Shown: positions 21,745-33,643 of the stretch, piece by piece
How the letters are laid out: every line of letters begins with the position of its first letter
Numbering within the stretch: the stretch's first letter is position 1
DNA from: Cunninghamia lanceolata
Taxonomy: Eukaryota; Streptophyta; Pinopsida; Cupressales; Cupressaceae
Reading direction: 5' to 3'
DNA length: 64,000 nucleotides
Assembly: GCA_027924645.1 (NCBI GenBank)
Contig: BSBN01001017.1
Span: 4,862,501-4,926,500 of the forward strand
The notes under the pieces: generated by a model
What the model was told of the DNA's origin: nothing
Databases searched by the model: none
The model's input: only the letters and a program-made list of their open reading frames with translations
Position numbers and translations under genes: made by a program

Positions 21745-22870
21745 TGTGTATGAGAAAAAATTGATTAAATCTAAACTAATAAAATCAAAAACCAATCACA
21801 TAAAGCGAACCAATCTAAGTAAAAGCCATTATCATAAAATCAAAGACAAATGAAAGCTCTTACCAAAACCTGTATTGTTCCCTTTTGGAGAAGTGTGGAT
21901 TGCTCAATCAAGTTGCGAAACCATAGCTGCAACAAGCAAGTGTAGTGCTCAAGGATCAAAGATCAATGTCAAAAGATTGTAAGGTTGCTCAATCGACGCG
22001 TTTTGTATGCTCAAAGCTCTGTTAAGTATGCCTGAGAATACGATCGAAGAGAGAGGCTCAATAAAGGAGATGAGGGGGGTTTATATAGGTTTCAATGAAG
22101 ATCGATCAACGGTCCAGATAATTCAGAAGAATCAATGGAGGAGAACAGTTGAGGAACGTGCAATGAATAAAAAGAAGACAAGTGTCTTGCTTTCTTTTGT
22201 ATGAGAGGAGTCATCAAGAATAGAAGAATGAGTTAAAGCAATTAACAGAATGTAATAGTCAGTTAAGTGATTTAAAACAAGAAGAGATTTGCATGAGAAA
22301 AGAAGATATTTAGCTTTATTAAATATAGAAAGCTTGAGTTATTTTAGAGATAACTCAAATTTAGAAGAAAAAGCAATTTAAATAAATAATTGATTTATTT
22401 AAATTTAGAGAAGATATTATTGGAAGAAATAATTAAATAATTGGAATTATTTAATTTAGAAGATTTGAAAGCAAATTAAATAAATAAATTTATTTAATTG
22501 TTGTGCATGATTTTGGAAGAATGATTTTCATTTAATTAAATAATTTAAGAATTATTTAATTGTAGATAAAAGGGAATTTGTTGAATTAATTAAATAATGG
22601 GATTTATTTAATTAATGGAGACTTGAGATTTGGAAAGAAGATAATTAAATAATTAAAATTATTTGATTGTGGAAGAATAATAGAGGAATTTAATTTAATT
22701 AATTAAATAAAGAGAATTTATTTAATTAAATGTCGAAAGTATATGATTTAGAAGAATTTGGTGAAATTAATTAAATAATTAGATTATTTAATTAATGTTG
22801 AAATGCAGGTGATTAGACAGATTATGAAATGCAAGTGATTTGACGACACGGTCATTTTAGGGTGTCTACA
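21745..22870 (-). repeat. Gypsy 3' LTR
   Basis: 1126 bp; on the element strand it starts TGTAGACACCCTAAAATG and ends CATACACA. The half nearer the interior is very AT-rich with many self-complementary AATTATTTAATT words. A TATATAA box lies at 22081-22087 (element strand). It lacks a 12-bp internal duplication present in the other LTR. Confidence 0.95.
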
Positions 22871-22884
22871 TTTTGCCCCTCTTT
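22871..22884 (-). promoter_or_regulatory. Gypsy polypurine tract
   Basis: On the element strand AAAGAGGGGCAAAA touches the 3' LTR directly, the expected plus-strand priming site. Confidence 0.85.
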
Positions 22885-23404
22885 GATGCGATGCAGTTTA
22901 TAGCGTTGCGTCAAAGAAATTAATTGTTGAAGATGTGATACAAAAAAAAATTGTTGCCCCAGTGTAGGTAGTTGCCCCAGCGTATGCCCCTTCGAGCAGG
23001 AAGACAGGGAAGCGACAGAGGAACGGTGTTGACGCTTGACTAGAAGAGTATACGACCAGGTAGGAGGAAAAGCAGAAAGGGGTGGGAAGTAAAAAACTAA
23101 GGGTGGGACACTATAAATAGGTCCCATGGGGACCACAATCCTCATTTGCACCCTAGGAGATTCTAAATTTAGAGAGGAGAGCTTCTAAACTAGGTTGAGT
23201 GGAAGGAGCAGACAACGAGGAGAGATGCCGATTCTAGCGCATAGACATCGGGCGGAGCTCGTACGGACGTACAGGAGACCAGCAGGAGTTTCGGCAGCAG
23301 TAAGTGATCGAAAACCCTATTTGAATTCGTCATTTTAGGGCGGTTTAGGGCTAGGTCTAGGCAAGGTTACCATGTCAGCCAAAAACGCTTTAGGGAGTCG
23401 CAGC

Positions 23405-23735
23405 ACATATGGTAGTCGGTTATGGCGCTTTTGGCACGCCGCAGCGCGGTTGGTAGGGGGTTGTAGCGCTATTGGTAAAATCACAGCGCTAATGATTTGT
23501 AGGTCAGCGCTGCAGTGCGCTTGGCAGTATGCTGCAGCGCGATTGAAAGTATGCCGCAGCGCCTTGGGTAGGGTAGAATAGCGCAGTTGGTAGGAGATAG
23601 CAGAAATCGAGTCGCTTCTGGTAAAACAGAGTGGTGCGGTTGGTAGCATAGCGCGGCGCACTTGGTATAAAAAACGTGGCGCTTTGGGATAGACAGTGCG
23701 GCGCTTTTGTAAAAACAAAGCGCTTTTGGCTTGAG
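23405..23735. repeat. 22-bp repeat array, 3' end of gypsy interior
   Basis: About 14 degenerate units, plus-strand core CAGCGC(T/G)NTTGGTA, mostly 22 bp apart (TTGG positions about 23411, 23433, 23452, 23474, 23523, 23545, 23567, 23589, 23642, 23664, 23686, 23708, 23728). Only the core is kept; the spacer varies. The period is not a multiple of three throughout and frames across it are not conserved, so it is not coding. It is the reverse complement of the arrays at the other end. Confidence 0.8.
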
Positions 23736-23845
23736 TAGAAGAAAATTATAAGTGTGGGGTGAGAAAAGGGATGCCTATCCTAGGGGTCAAAAGAGGAAAG
23801 GGATGGTTGGGGGTTGCATAGCATAGCATATGGGTAGATAGGATT

Positions 23846-25908
23846 TTGAGAATGGTTTTAGAAGAACTGACAAGTGAGTTGTTATGGATGCAGAGGATTT
23901 TGCCACCACTGATGTCGCGAGAGCGACATCACACGATTGCACACGAGGTAGTACAGTTGACATGGGAGGAGGACGCATTCCTGGAGCATGCGGGACTATG
24001 GCACGTTGCGCATTTGATACACATTAGGGTGAATCTCGCCCTAGTGACAGCAATTGTGGAGCAATACCACAGCGAGACCTCGTCTTTCCACTTTCCGACG
24101 GGGGAGGCAACAATGACACTGGAGGACGTGTACCAGATCCTACGGATTTAGATTGATGGAGAGATAGTGGACTTTGACCCGGCATGGGGCGAGGCAGGCT
24201 TGGTGGAGGTCTTCTACACAGATGACCTTTGGATAGATGACGGGGAGATCCGATGGGCAAACGTCCTGAGACTCTGCAACAGGATCAGATGGATAGTGGC
24301 GTCACTGATTGGCAGCTTCTTGTGTCTTAACAGGAGATCCAGAGGATTATCAGTTGGTTGGGGTACAGTGCTATCAGGGATGTTCACACATGGTAGACAG
24401 TATGCGTGGGGCCCCTGTGTACTAGGACAGTTGTATCATGACATGCACCATTGCGTGTACAAGAGAGGCAGGAGCCTCTCAGCAGGGGTGACCTTATTAC
24501 AGGTATGGGCGTGGGAGCATATTCCAGTGATCCGACCCATGGCACAGCGCCATCGAGACAGAGGCAAGCCCTATGCGTTCTTATATGATGGAGTGATCAC
24601 ACACCGGAGGATGGGATCGGTTAGCCATTGGAGGCGGCAGATTGATTAGATGGACCTGTTCATATGGAGGCCTTGGCTACTATGTGAGGAGTGGGATGAC
24701 AAGCATGAGCAGCTCATGTATTGCAAACAGGCTCGTTATCTGTTCGGGAGACGGACAGATATGATAGAGAGGTACCTACCAGAGCGGGTACTCAGGTAGT
24801 TCGGATTGACACAGGGACTACCAGTGGGGGAGGCGACACATGCCAGGACACGGAGGGAGGTTGGAGACTGGGATGCAGAGATCCCAGTGGCGACAGCTTT
24901 GGCAGAGGTACGGGGACTTGTCCCCGTGAGATGGGATTGGGACTCTGGGCTGGCAGACCCAGGGACGCTGCCAGAGTACGATCAGTATTGGCAGACACAT
25001 AGGCCGAGCAGATTGACTACACCAGGTGTAGCAGGGGCAGTGGGGGAGGTACTAGTCCTCGGAGGGGAGGCTAGGATGAGACGGCAGGCTCGAGCAGCTA
25101 GGCAGCAGGCAGGTGGAGAGGGCAGCGGCCAGCAGGCAGGTGGAGAGGGTAGAAGCCAGCAGGCCGATGTGGAGATGGCGGAGGTAGGGGGCCCGATCGT
25201 AGAGACCGATTTGCAGAGAGCCGAGCGACTGCTGCAGGAGGAGATAGCCCGGAGGACTCGATTAGAGCTCCGGATGGTGCGACTGAGGAGGGATAGGGAT
25301 GCAGCGCGGGCAGAGACGAGGCAGGCTGAGGCCACAGCCCAGACACAGACACAGGCAGCCTCAGCAACACAGATAGCCCTGGCATAGGTACAGGCATAGC
25401 TACAGGCCTAGGTGTAGGCATACACACAGCTACAGGCCCAGGTACAGGCCAGGTACAGGTGTAGCCGCTAGCCGCACCAGCAGCAGACGCCGAGCAGCTA
25501 GCACAAGCAAGGAGAGAGAGAGACGCAGAGGTACAGCTGTGGTTGACAGCAGAGGCCACACTCTTTAGAGTGAGGCGGGAGAGAGATGAGGCACGCCGTG
25601 CACTGGGTGCAGATCAGAGGACCCTATACAGTGAGCTCGTCTGAGTGTAGGGTGAGCTAGTATCAGCTGGCCGAGAGGCAGAGTACTATAGGGGTCTGTA
25701 TGTGGGTGCGGTGCCAGCAGCTCAGCAGGCACCGAGTTACAGAGATAGGAGCAGATCTGGGGCATCCAGATCCCGTAGGACAGGGCAGTCAATGTCCTCA
25801 GTTAGAGGACCATTTTTACCACCAAGGGGAGGAGGAGCAACAGGGGGACCTCCATCGAGCACAGGGGGAGGACAGGGGCCACAACAGGAGGGTAGCTCTA
25901 CCCACTAG
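23846..25908 (+). pseudogene. Opposite-strand ORF: plant mobile domain (PMD)-like protein
   Basis: One plus-strand frame runs from ATG 23846 to at least 25387, broken by TAGs at 24149, 24647 and 24797, each one C-to-T from CAG except possibly the first. N-terminal half: LEHAGLWHVAHLIHIRVNLA, LVTAIVEQYHSETSSFHFPT, GEATMTLEDVYQILRI, then WANVLRLC, GQLYHDMHHCV, VWAWEHIPVIRP and WRRQID. These match the order of the plant mobile domain (W...TFHFP.GE.T.TL.D...L). The C-terminal part is an Arg/Glu/Gln coiled coil with Gln-rich repeats whose CAG codons have become TAG; the last 70 codons (to 25908) are in another frame. PMD ORFs are known passengers of Tat-type gypsy elements. Confidence 0.75.
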
Positions 25909-26980
25909 GGCATGCACATTTGTATATTGTATCATATTTGTACCATACTCATATCACGATGGACACTTGTATATTGTACCATTTGGATCATTTTGGACAG
26001 ATGCCTGTGTGCATTCTGATGTATATTTTGCGGGCTCTTGATAGCCTTGATGTACTATTTTGATGTATATTTGGATGTATACACACTTTGTATTATTGAT
26101 GTAGACACAGACATTTTGTATTATGATGACCATTACATGATATATATGATGATTTATTCGGCTTACTTGTTGTTCATGCTTTTGTGTACGCATTCCCTGA
26201 TGTCATGGATGTGATGATATGTATGTATGATTATGGATTCACGTGATGACATATGTTGCTTATATGATGCTTATAGATGTATGATGATAGAGACATATGA
26301 TGATATAGATGTGATGACTAGTGATATCTGACATGTGGGTTTTGCAGATATGCACCAGAGAGAAGAAAAAGAGGAGATGGAGACAGAGACTGTTGATCGA
26401 TCTTTGCAGTGAAAACGATATAAAGGTTGTGGGAATGGATGAATGAGCTTGTTGCAATGGTTTCACATTTGTATATAAAGAGCAATCCTTATTTTGATAT
26501 AGCACGTGGATAGTTCGCCACCAAGGTATAAAAGACCAAGGTGCAGTAATATCCGAGTGCGTGGACGTTGACTCTGCAAGCAAGCGGTTTGAACTTAGAT
26601 CCTTTTAGACATAATATAACCTTGTTGGAACATGTGAATAAGCCATAGTCTTGAACATAAAATAAACTTCAATACATGTAAATGTAAGAAGAATATTAAA
26701 TATGTAAGATGCTAGGTCGTAACACACACAAGATAAATATAATGTTAAGAAAGATACTAAAGATCATTCCTCAAACACAGCACACAAAAAAGCAATGACT
26801 ATGCCCCCAATTCGTACTGCATCGCAACATACCAAGATTATAAATAAATCAAGGTAGCCTTGAATAGGTATTGGAAAAGGAACAAAAGATAAACCATAAC
26901 ACAAATTGACTGACTTAAAAATATATATACATCCAACATATTCTCTTGCCAAAGAGGTTGCTCAAGATAGATTGGATAGG

Positions 26981-27710
26981 AAAGATAACAGCCTTATTGT
27001 AGGAACTCTGTGTCCGTTAAAGGGGGCTATCTACCTAAAAAGACAATGGCTCACTGCAAGAAATGCCACATGTCGCAGGAGACGCGTGTGTTGGTCTCGA
27101 CAATGGAACACCTCGCAGAAGACAAGCTTGTGGATCTAGGGCTTTGGTTAAGTGGGACTTAACTGATGTTGGCAATCGGTATGCAGGATAGTAGAAGACT
27201 CTGGAAAGAAGCTGCTTTGCTTCAGGTTTGTTAAGAAACTTTTGCTTTGAAAGGATGCGCTAGCTTGATGCTTGAGTTAGTCAAATCGAGGCGAAATGGA
27301 TTTTGATAAATGGAAGACTAGAAGGATGACGTGCAACTGGATTGAGACGGGCGAAGAATGATGGATCGTGTGTGCCTGAGTACTGGATACATCCTTCGTA
27401 TTCCAGACTGCCTACATACCCTGTATCCACGAGATCAAGGCACACTATGATGGAAGATGAACGTGATAAATATGTAGTTCTGGATAGAGTGGTGAAATGG
27501 ACCGAGGTGGAAGGGGGGTCTTATGTACCTGAGTACTGGATACGTCCTTCGTATTCCAGACTGCCTACATACCCATATCCATGGGATCAAGGTACCTTAA
27601 GATTGAGAAGAAATGATATGTAGTTCTGGTTGGTGGGATGATGTGGGAAAAGTGTTGAGAAGATAACATCCTTATCGTAGGAGCGATGTGTCCGTTAAAG
27701 GGTGTTACCT
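26981..27710. repeat. Direct-repeat pairs in gypsy 3' region
   Basis: Pair 1: 26981-27036 and 27661-27710 share GATAACA-CCTTAT-GTAGGA and TGTGTCCGTTAAAGG. Pair 2: 27374-27440 and 27526-27592 share TGAGTACTGGATAC, TCCTTCGTATTCCAGACTGC and CCTACATACC. The pairs are nested, suggesting duplication of a larger block. Confidence 0.7.
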
Positions 27711-28053
27711 GTGAACAATGAGAAAGAGATTGAAGTATGCATTTGTGAACCACGAACAAGGAACCAATCCTAGACCTACGTTAAGGAAAGAGTTGCCCCC
27801 ATTCTGGTAGAGGAAACTGTAGGGGTGACTACTAAAGAAGACACCGAAAGCTTTGACCTAGGATAAGACAGTGTTAACTGTAGACACAGATCAAGACATG
27901 GGGAGACGACGATGGACATTGACAAATTTCCAAGCTATACTAGATAGGGAGATGGAAATGCAAACAAGGTCAATGGTTTTATTATGGATGGATGGAAAGT
28001 GCACTGCGAACTGGACATGACTCGATAGACGACGAATGCTGACTCTACACATA

Positions 28054-28115
28054 GCACCTGTTTGCCAGGTTTTCATTATGGTACTTATCCAAGGCACCTG
28101 TTTGCCAGGTTTTCA
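28054..28115. repeat. 22-bp exact direct repeat
   Basis: GCACCTGTTTGCCAGGTTTTCA-type sequence occurs at 28054-28075 and again at 28094-28115, 40 bp apart; each copy contains the hairpin-like ACCTGTTTGCCAGGT. Confidence 0.75.
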
Positions 28116-28201
28116 CCAGAGGACGGATTTCTTTTTTTCTTGGATTTTTGTTTTTTGTTTTGTTTTGTTTTTTTTTTTTTTTTTTTGGAATACTCTAAGG
28201 A

Positions 28202-29300
28202 TCAGGCATAGAACTTCTTGAGATGGACACTGTTAAGTGGCTCATCTAGAGGAATGCCGTCAGGTGTAGCTAAAGTATAAGCTCCTGATCCATATGCTGC
28301 GGTGACAATGAAGGGACCTAACCAATTAGGCTCAAACTTGCCCTTCTTCTCTCGATCTGCTTGATTTCTCTGATTCTCCCTAAGTACAAGATCACCAACT
28401 TGAAACCGTCTTTCTTTGATCTCTTTGTTGTAATTACGCCGGAGGCGGTTTTGATAGACATGGAGATGATTAAGTGCGGCAAGGTGCCTCTCATCTAGTA
28501 GTTCAAGCTCAGCTAATCTAGAAGTGCGATACTCGTCTCCACCGATCAAGTCCTGCATGGATACTCTGAGGGATGGGATCTCGACTTCTATAGGTAGGAT
28601 GGCTTTAGAGCCATAGACCAAGGCATAGGGTGTGGCACCCGTTGGTGTTCTGATACTAGTGCGGTAGGCCCATAGGGCGGGATTGAGTTGCAAGTGCCAG
28701 TCACGACCAGCTTCATTGACTGTTTTCTTGAGGATTTTGAGAATGGTTTTATTGGAAGCCTTAGCTTAGCCGTTACTCTGCGGATAGTAGGGAGTTGAAA
28801 AGCGATGTTGGATATTGTATTGTGTGCACAAGGTACAGACATCCTGGTTCTTGAATGGTCTCCCATTATCAGTGACAATGGCTTGGGGAATACCATACCG
28901 GCATATGAGGTAGTTTAGGATAAACTTGGCTATTTGCTTACCGGTGATATAGGTCATAGGAATGGCTTCCTCCCACTTCATGAAATACTCAGTGGCGGTA
29001 ATGATAAACTTGTGGCCATTTGAGGAGGAAGGGTGGATTTGTCCTACAAGGTCAAGACCCCATTGAGAAAAAGGCCATGGAGTTGTCACAGGTTATAATT
29101 CATGAGCTGGTGCGTGAATCAAATCTCCATGCTGCTGGCATTGTAGACACTTCTTAGCAAACTGTGCAGCATCTTGCTCTATTGTAGGCCAGTAATAACC
29201 TGTTCTAAGTATCTTCTTAGCAAGATTAGGACCGGTAGAATGTGCGCCACAGACACCTTCGTGTATGTCTCGTAAGGTAGCTTCGGCTTCTTCTGCGTTA
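28202..29300 (-). pseudogene. Gypsy integrase
   Basis: Zinc-binding HHCC region (HEGVCGAHSTG, GYYWPTIEQDA, CLQCQQHGD) at 29285-29120. The catalytic core follows a TAA: WGLDLVGQI (first Asp near 29053), VTDNGRPFKN (second Asp near 28868), then PQSNG-stop-AKASNKTILK. The usual NGQAEASNK shows that Gln became TAA and the catalytic Glu became Lys (28760-28762). C-terminal: WAYRTSIRTPTGATPYALVY and the chromatin-side segment FEPNWLGPFIV, ending TGA 28202. The enzyme would insert element DNA; this copy cannot. Confidence 0.9.
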
Positions 29301-32104
29301 AGACATCGTAAGAGGATACCATCGAGACTTCGGCGATACAGTGTATCACCCAGAATGATGTAACGAGAGGATCGACGAATAAAGGTTTTGTGTTGGGTGG
29401 ATGATAGGTCAAGGGGAAAGGTATTGTGTTTGAGGTATTCATAGATATTTTCATACCATGGGGAATTGGGACCAACAAGTTCGCAGATGATTTCAGTAAC
29501 AGGAACATCGACCGCTGGTATCAACAATTGCTCGATCAAGAATTCACACTTCTGTGTATTTGCAGGCATGTCAATCAGTGACCCTATAGAAGCCATAGAA
29601 TCCGCAGCTTTGTTATGCTCTCTTGGAATTTGCTCAAATGTGATGCTAGAAAAATGTGGTTTGTAGGCATCCACTAGTTGCTTGTAGGGGACCAACTTTT
29701 CATCCTTTGTTTGGTATTCATCTGTGACTTGGCGAATGACTAACTGTGAGTCTCCATATACTTGTAATTCTGTGATGTCCCATTGAACTGCTGTATTGAG
29801 ACCTATGAGGAGTGCTTCATACTCGGCTATATTGTTGGTGCAAGGGAATGCAAGCCGATATGACTTTGGAATGTAGTCATTCTGAGGTGTAACAAATAAG
29901 ATGCCGGCTCCTGATCCATGCTGTGTGTAAGAACCATCAAAATACAACTTCCACATTATGGAGTTAGCAAGAGTGAAGAGATTTTCATCAGGAAAGTCTG
30001 CTACCATAGGATATGTATCTTTCATAGGCGCTTCTGCTAGTTGATCAGCGAGGGCCTGCCCTTTAATTGCTTTACGATCCGTGTACTCAATATCAAACTC
30101 ACTAAGGATCATGACCCACTTAGCTAGTCTACCTGTGAGAGCTGCTTTTTCTAGTAGATATTTCAAGGGATCAATCTTTGCTATCAGATTTGTATGTTGG
30201 TTCAGCATGTAATGCCGCAACTTTTGGGAAGCAAACACTACTGCTAAACAAGCCCTTTCCATCGGTGAATAATTGAGCTGATATCCCACCAAGGTTCTAC
30301 TAATGTAATAAATTGCATGCTCCTTTCTTGATTCATCATTTTGTGCTAGCAGGGCCCCTAGGGCCGAGTTTGTAGTAGAGATATATAATATCAAAGGTTT
30401 GTCTGCGACTGGTGGAACCAGTATAGGAGGTGTAGCTAAATACTCTTTAAGTTGATCAAACGCTGCCTGACACTTGTTGTCCCATCGAAATGAGACATCC
30501 TTTCGGAGCAAGTGTTGAAAGGGTTTACATTTATTTGCTAGCTGTGATATGAAACGCCGAGTGGACTGCAACCTTCCCTGAAGGCTCCTTAGTACTTTAA
30601 GGTTCTTGGGTGGAGGCATCTCCACTATAGCTTTTACTTTCGCGGGATCCACTTTGATGCCTCTACGAGATACTATGTATCCCAACAGCTTCCCTGATGT
30701 TACACCGAATACACACTTCTTTGGATTGAGTCTTACTTGGTATTTTTCGAGCCTGTCAAAGATCTGTCCTAGAACCTGTATGTGATCCACCCTAGAAGAT
30801 TTAGCCAGTATATCATCAACATAGTCTTCCATGATGTGATGAAAGAGATCGTGGAAGATCACTGTCATTGCTCTCTAGTAGGTTGCTCCTGCATTCTTCA
30901 GACCAAACGACATGACGCACCAACAATAATTGCTCCAAGGACAAGTAAAGGTTGTTTTATGTTGATCTTCTTCAGCTATCGTTATCTGATTATAGCCAGA
31001 AAATCTGTCCATGAGAGAAAGCATCTCGTGACCTGCTGTCAAGTCCACTATAATGTCAATGTTTGGTAGTGGAAAGTCATCTTTGGGACATGCCTTGTTG
31101 AGATCTCTAAAATCATTACACATGCGGATGTGCCCATTGGGTTTAGACACAGGTACAATGTTTGAGACCCAATCTGAATAGTCGATTGGTCGTATAAACT
31201 TGGCATCTAACAGTTTTTGTATTTCCACTTTTACCAAGAGAGCGATCTGTGGGTGCATCTTTCTCAACTTTTGCTTGACTGGTTTCACTTTGGGATCAAC
31301 TATGAGATAGTGAACTACTAGCTTAGGGTCTAGCCCTGGCATATCCGCATAGGTCCATGCAAAGTTGATGGTTCTTTGCAAGAAGAAGGTGTTAAGATTC
31401 TTGTGCTCTGTTTCAGATAATGATGCTGCTAGGAATGTGGTCTTTAGATTTTGTTCTGTGCCAAGGTTTATCTCTGTAGAATCTTCCACTAGGAGAGCCG
31501 ATTTCTCTTGATACTTAGATGGTAGGGGAAGGTCAAATCCTCCATCCTCAGGTGCCACAGTTAAGTTTTCACCTTTGGATACATCCTTTGTTTTTACTAT
31601 TTTGTGATCAGGAGGTGCCACAGTGTGGTTTTCACCTAGAGATCTTTCTTTATTTGTACTTTTGCGACTGGAGGATTTGGCATTCTCACCAAAATAAGCT
31701 ATTGGCTCTAGTTCCATTACAAAACCTGCTTTATGATTGCCAAGAGGGATACCTTCCCAAAGTCCCATGAACTCAGCTAAAGCTTCGTCATTCTGAAATA
31801 CATCTATAATGGGGGACCCTTGTTGGTCCCAATCGATAAGTTCAGGGTAGACAAGTGTGACATTCTGGGTGCTGGTGGTGGAAGTTAAGGATACGGAGGA
31901 TAGCGTAAAAATGGAGGATTCTGCGAATAGGTTGGTCATATGGAGGGACGAGTCATCAATGATATCCTCTGTAGATGTCGAATCGGTGGGAAAAGTGTCA
32001 GCTACCTCGTCAAGGATATACTCGATGTCCAAGGCGTGCGGTACCTTCTTACCAAATCCTAATCCCTTCTTGTCTAGCTTCTTTGTTACAACAATGGGTT
32101 CCAT
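29093..32104 (-). pseudogene. Gypsy reverse transcriptase plus two RNase H domains
   Basis: RT: KFIRPIDYSDWVSNIVPVSK, IRMCNDFRDLNKACPKDDFP, MDRFSGYNQI, FGLKNAGATY-stop-RAMTVIFHD, MEDYVDDILAKS (catalytic YVDD near 30820). The stop at 30875 replaces the Gln of NAGATYQR. First RNase H: PLILYISTTNSALGALLAQ to ALADQLAEAP (about 30380-30030). Second, archaeal-type RNase H: WKLYFDGSYTQHGSGAGILF, NIAEYEALLIGL, VYGDSQLV, REHNKAADSMAS (about 29955-29590). The N-terminal 250 residues are an acidic linker. The double RNase H is diagnostic of Tat elements. Confidence 0.92.
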
Positions 32105-32116
32105 AGTTCCTTGATT

Positions 32117-33643
32117 CTATTTCCCAAGGCCGCCTTTGCCTTTATAGCCCATGTTTTTTACTATCCTTAAGCCATTGCCATATTGCTTGACTGGTATTGT
32201 GACTGGTTCTTTCTCCTTAAAGAGCCAAGAAGAAATATCCTCAATAGTTTCCTCTTCCAATAACCGTCCATGTTGGAATTGGGTTAGGAATGTTGGGGGA
32301 GGAATAGCTACTTTTTTGGTTACTTTGGCAATGGGTGGTTGGCCATAAGATTTTGGAGATAAAGGGATCCGCCTTACACAACGAGATTTTGAGATATCGT
32401 AAGTGCCAAAGCCTATATCTCGGATGCGAGCTGTGATTTTGGGGAGGGGTGTAGATTCACTTGTAGAGGCTTGCGTCAGAGTTTCAGGATCAACATATAG
32501 TGGGGATTTAGTGGCTTTGTCATTTTTAGGCACTTGGTTGCAATTTTTATAGCTTCCTTGCAAGACACGACAGAATTCAAAAGGATTAGGGTTGCCTGGG
32601 ATGGTGATCTTCGTACCATTGAATGGGAATTTTAGGGACTGATGGTACGTGGAGGGAACAGCTTTCATTGCATGGATCCATGGGCGGCCTAGGATAATGT
32701 TGTAAGGCAGCTCAATATCAAGGACTTGACACCTAGTTTCAAGCATGACAGGGCCTAGTTGTATAGGCAGGTGGATAACACCTTCTGAACGGTGTTCTGC
32801 ATCATCATACCCCTTGATTGTAATACTATGATCAGTGTTGACGTGATCCTCAGAATATCCCAATTGCTTTAGTAACTTTAAAGAACATATGTTGAGACCA
32901 GCACCACCGTCTATGAGTATACGTTTGATTTTGCGCTTATGGATGAAAACTTCAATATGCAGGGCATCATTGTGACACGGATCATGGGAGGGGAGGTCTT
33001 TCTCAGAGAAGACCACATTGTAGGGTGAAGCAATGTTACCTACTATGTTGTTAGGAACGGAAGACTCTTGGAGGGCTTTTTCTAGCACTACTCTATGTGC
33101 AGGTGATGACCGTAGAAGGTCCAAAATAGAGATGTGTGCTGGTGTTCTCCCTAGATGTTCGACAAGATTATAATCAAATTGAACCAGAAGCCTAGGTGTA
33201 CAACCACAAATGGTGACATGACCACGACGAGTAGTAACAGCACAATCCGTAGATTTGCCTTTGACTGTGAGGGTAGACACTCGACTCTCTTCAATACAAT
33301 CTACAATGGAATCGAAGGACGTGGAAGCATGATTGATACCTTTACCTCTATCCTGAGGAGGAGGTGGACCACGATGAGGGAATGGTTCCTTGTACATATC
33401 GAGGTCTTTGTTCGTGTGTTGAACTGGTGATTCATTCTCAAAAGTGATTTGATTACTGTCGATGAGGTTTTGGATGAGGTGCTTGAGTTTCATGCAAGAT
33501 GCGGTTCGATGCCCTTTGCTCCTATGGAACTCACAATACTCATTATCTCTGTAACGTGCAGTTTTGTAAACAGGCTCGCCATATGGGGGAGCATCAAGTA
33601 AGGTGATGAGCCCGATGGGCACTCCCAAGGGAATGAATTGATG
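32117..33643 (-). pseudogene. Gypsy protease region with G-patch-like tail
   Basis: The start is a zinc-finger-like CEFHRSKGHRTASCMKLKHL (CX3HX3HX4C). The retropepsin-like domain has IKRILIDGGAGLNICSLKLL (catalytic Asp in DGG) and IILGRPWIH. The end carries a glycine-rich G-patch-like KNMGYKGKGGLGK followed by TAG, then KKLDKKGLGFGKKVP after it. No ATG begins this block: it is the same frame as gag and RT, separated only by a TGA (33644) and a TAG (32117). Confidence 0.85.

Larger units (their letters stand above)
25909..28200. other. Gypsy 3' non-coding region
   Basis: Between the opposite-strand ORF and the integrase end there is no supported gene. It holds several direct-repeat pairs (separate entries) and a pure T run of about 22 bases near 28165-28187. 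Short open frames here overlap repeats and show no domain. Confidence 0.6.

Noticed and set aside
24982..25792. Minus-strand open frames opposite the PMD-like ORF
   Set aside because: Shadows of the GC-rich plus-strand frame; low-complexity Pro/Ser/Ala composition with no domain.
28160..28190. Long T run as a polymerase III terminator or LINE tail
   Set aside because: It lies inside the gypsy 3' region with no pol III promoter or TSD around it; more likely slippage.
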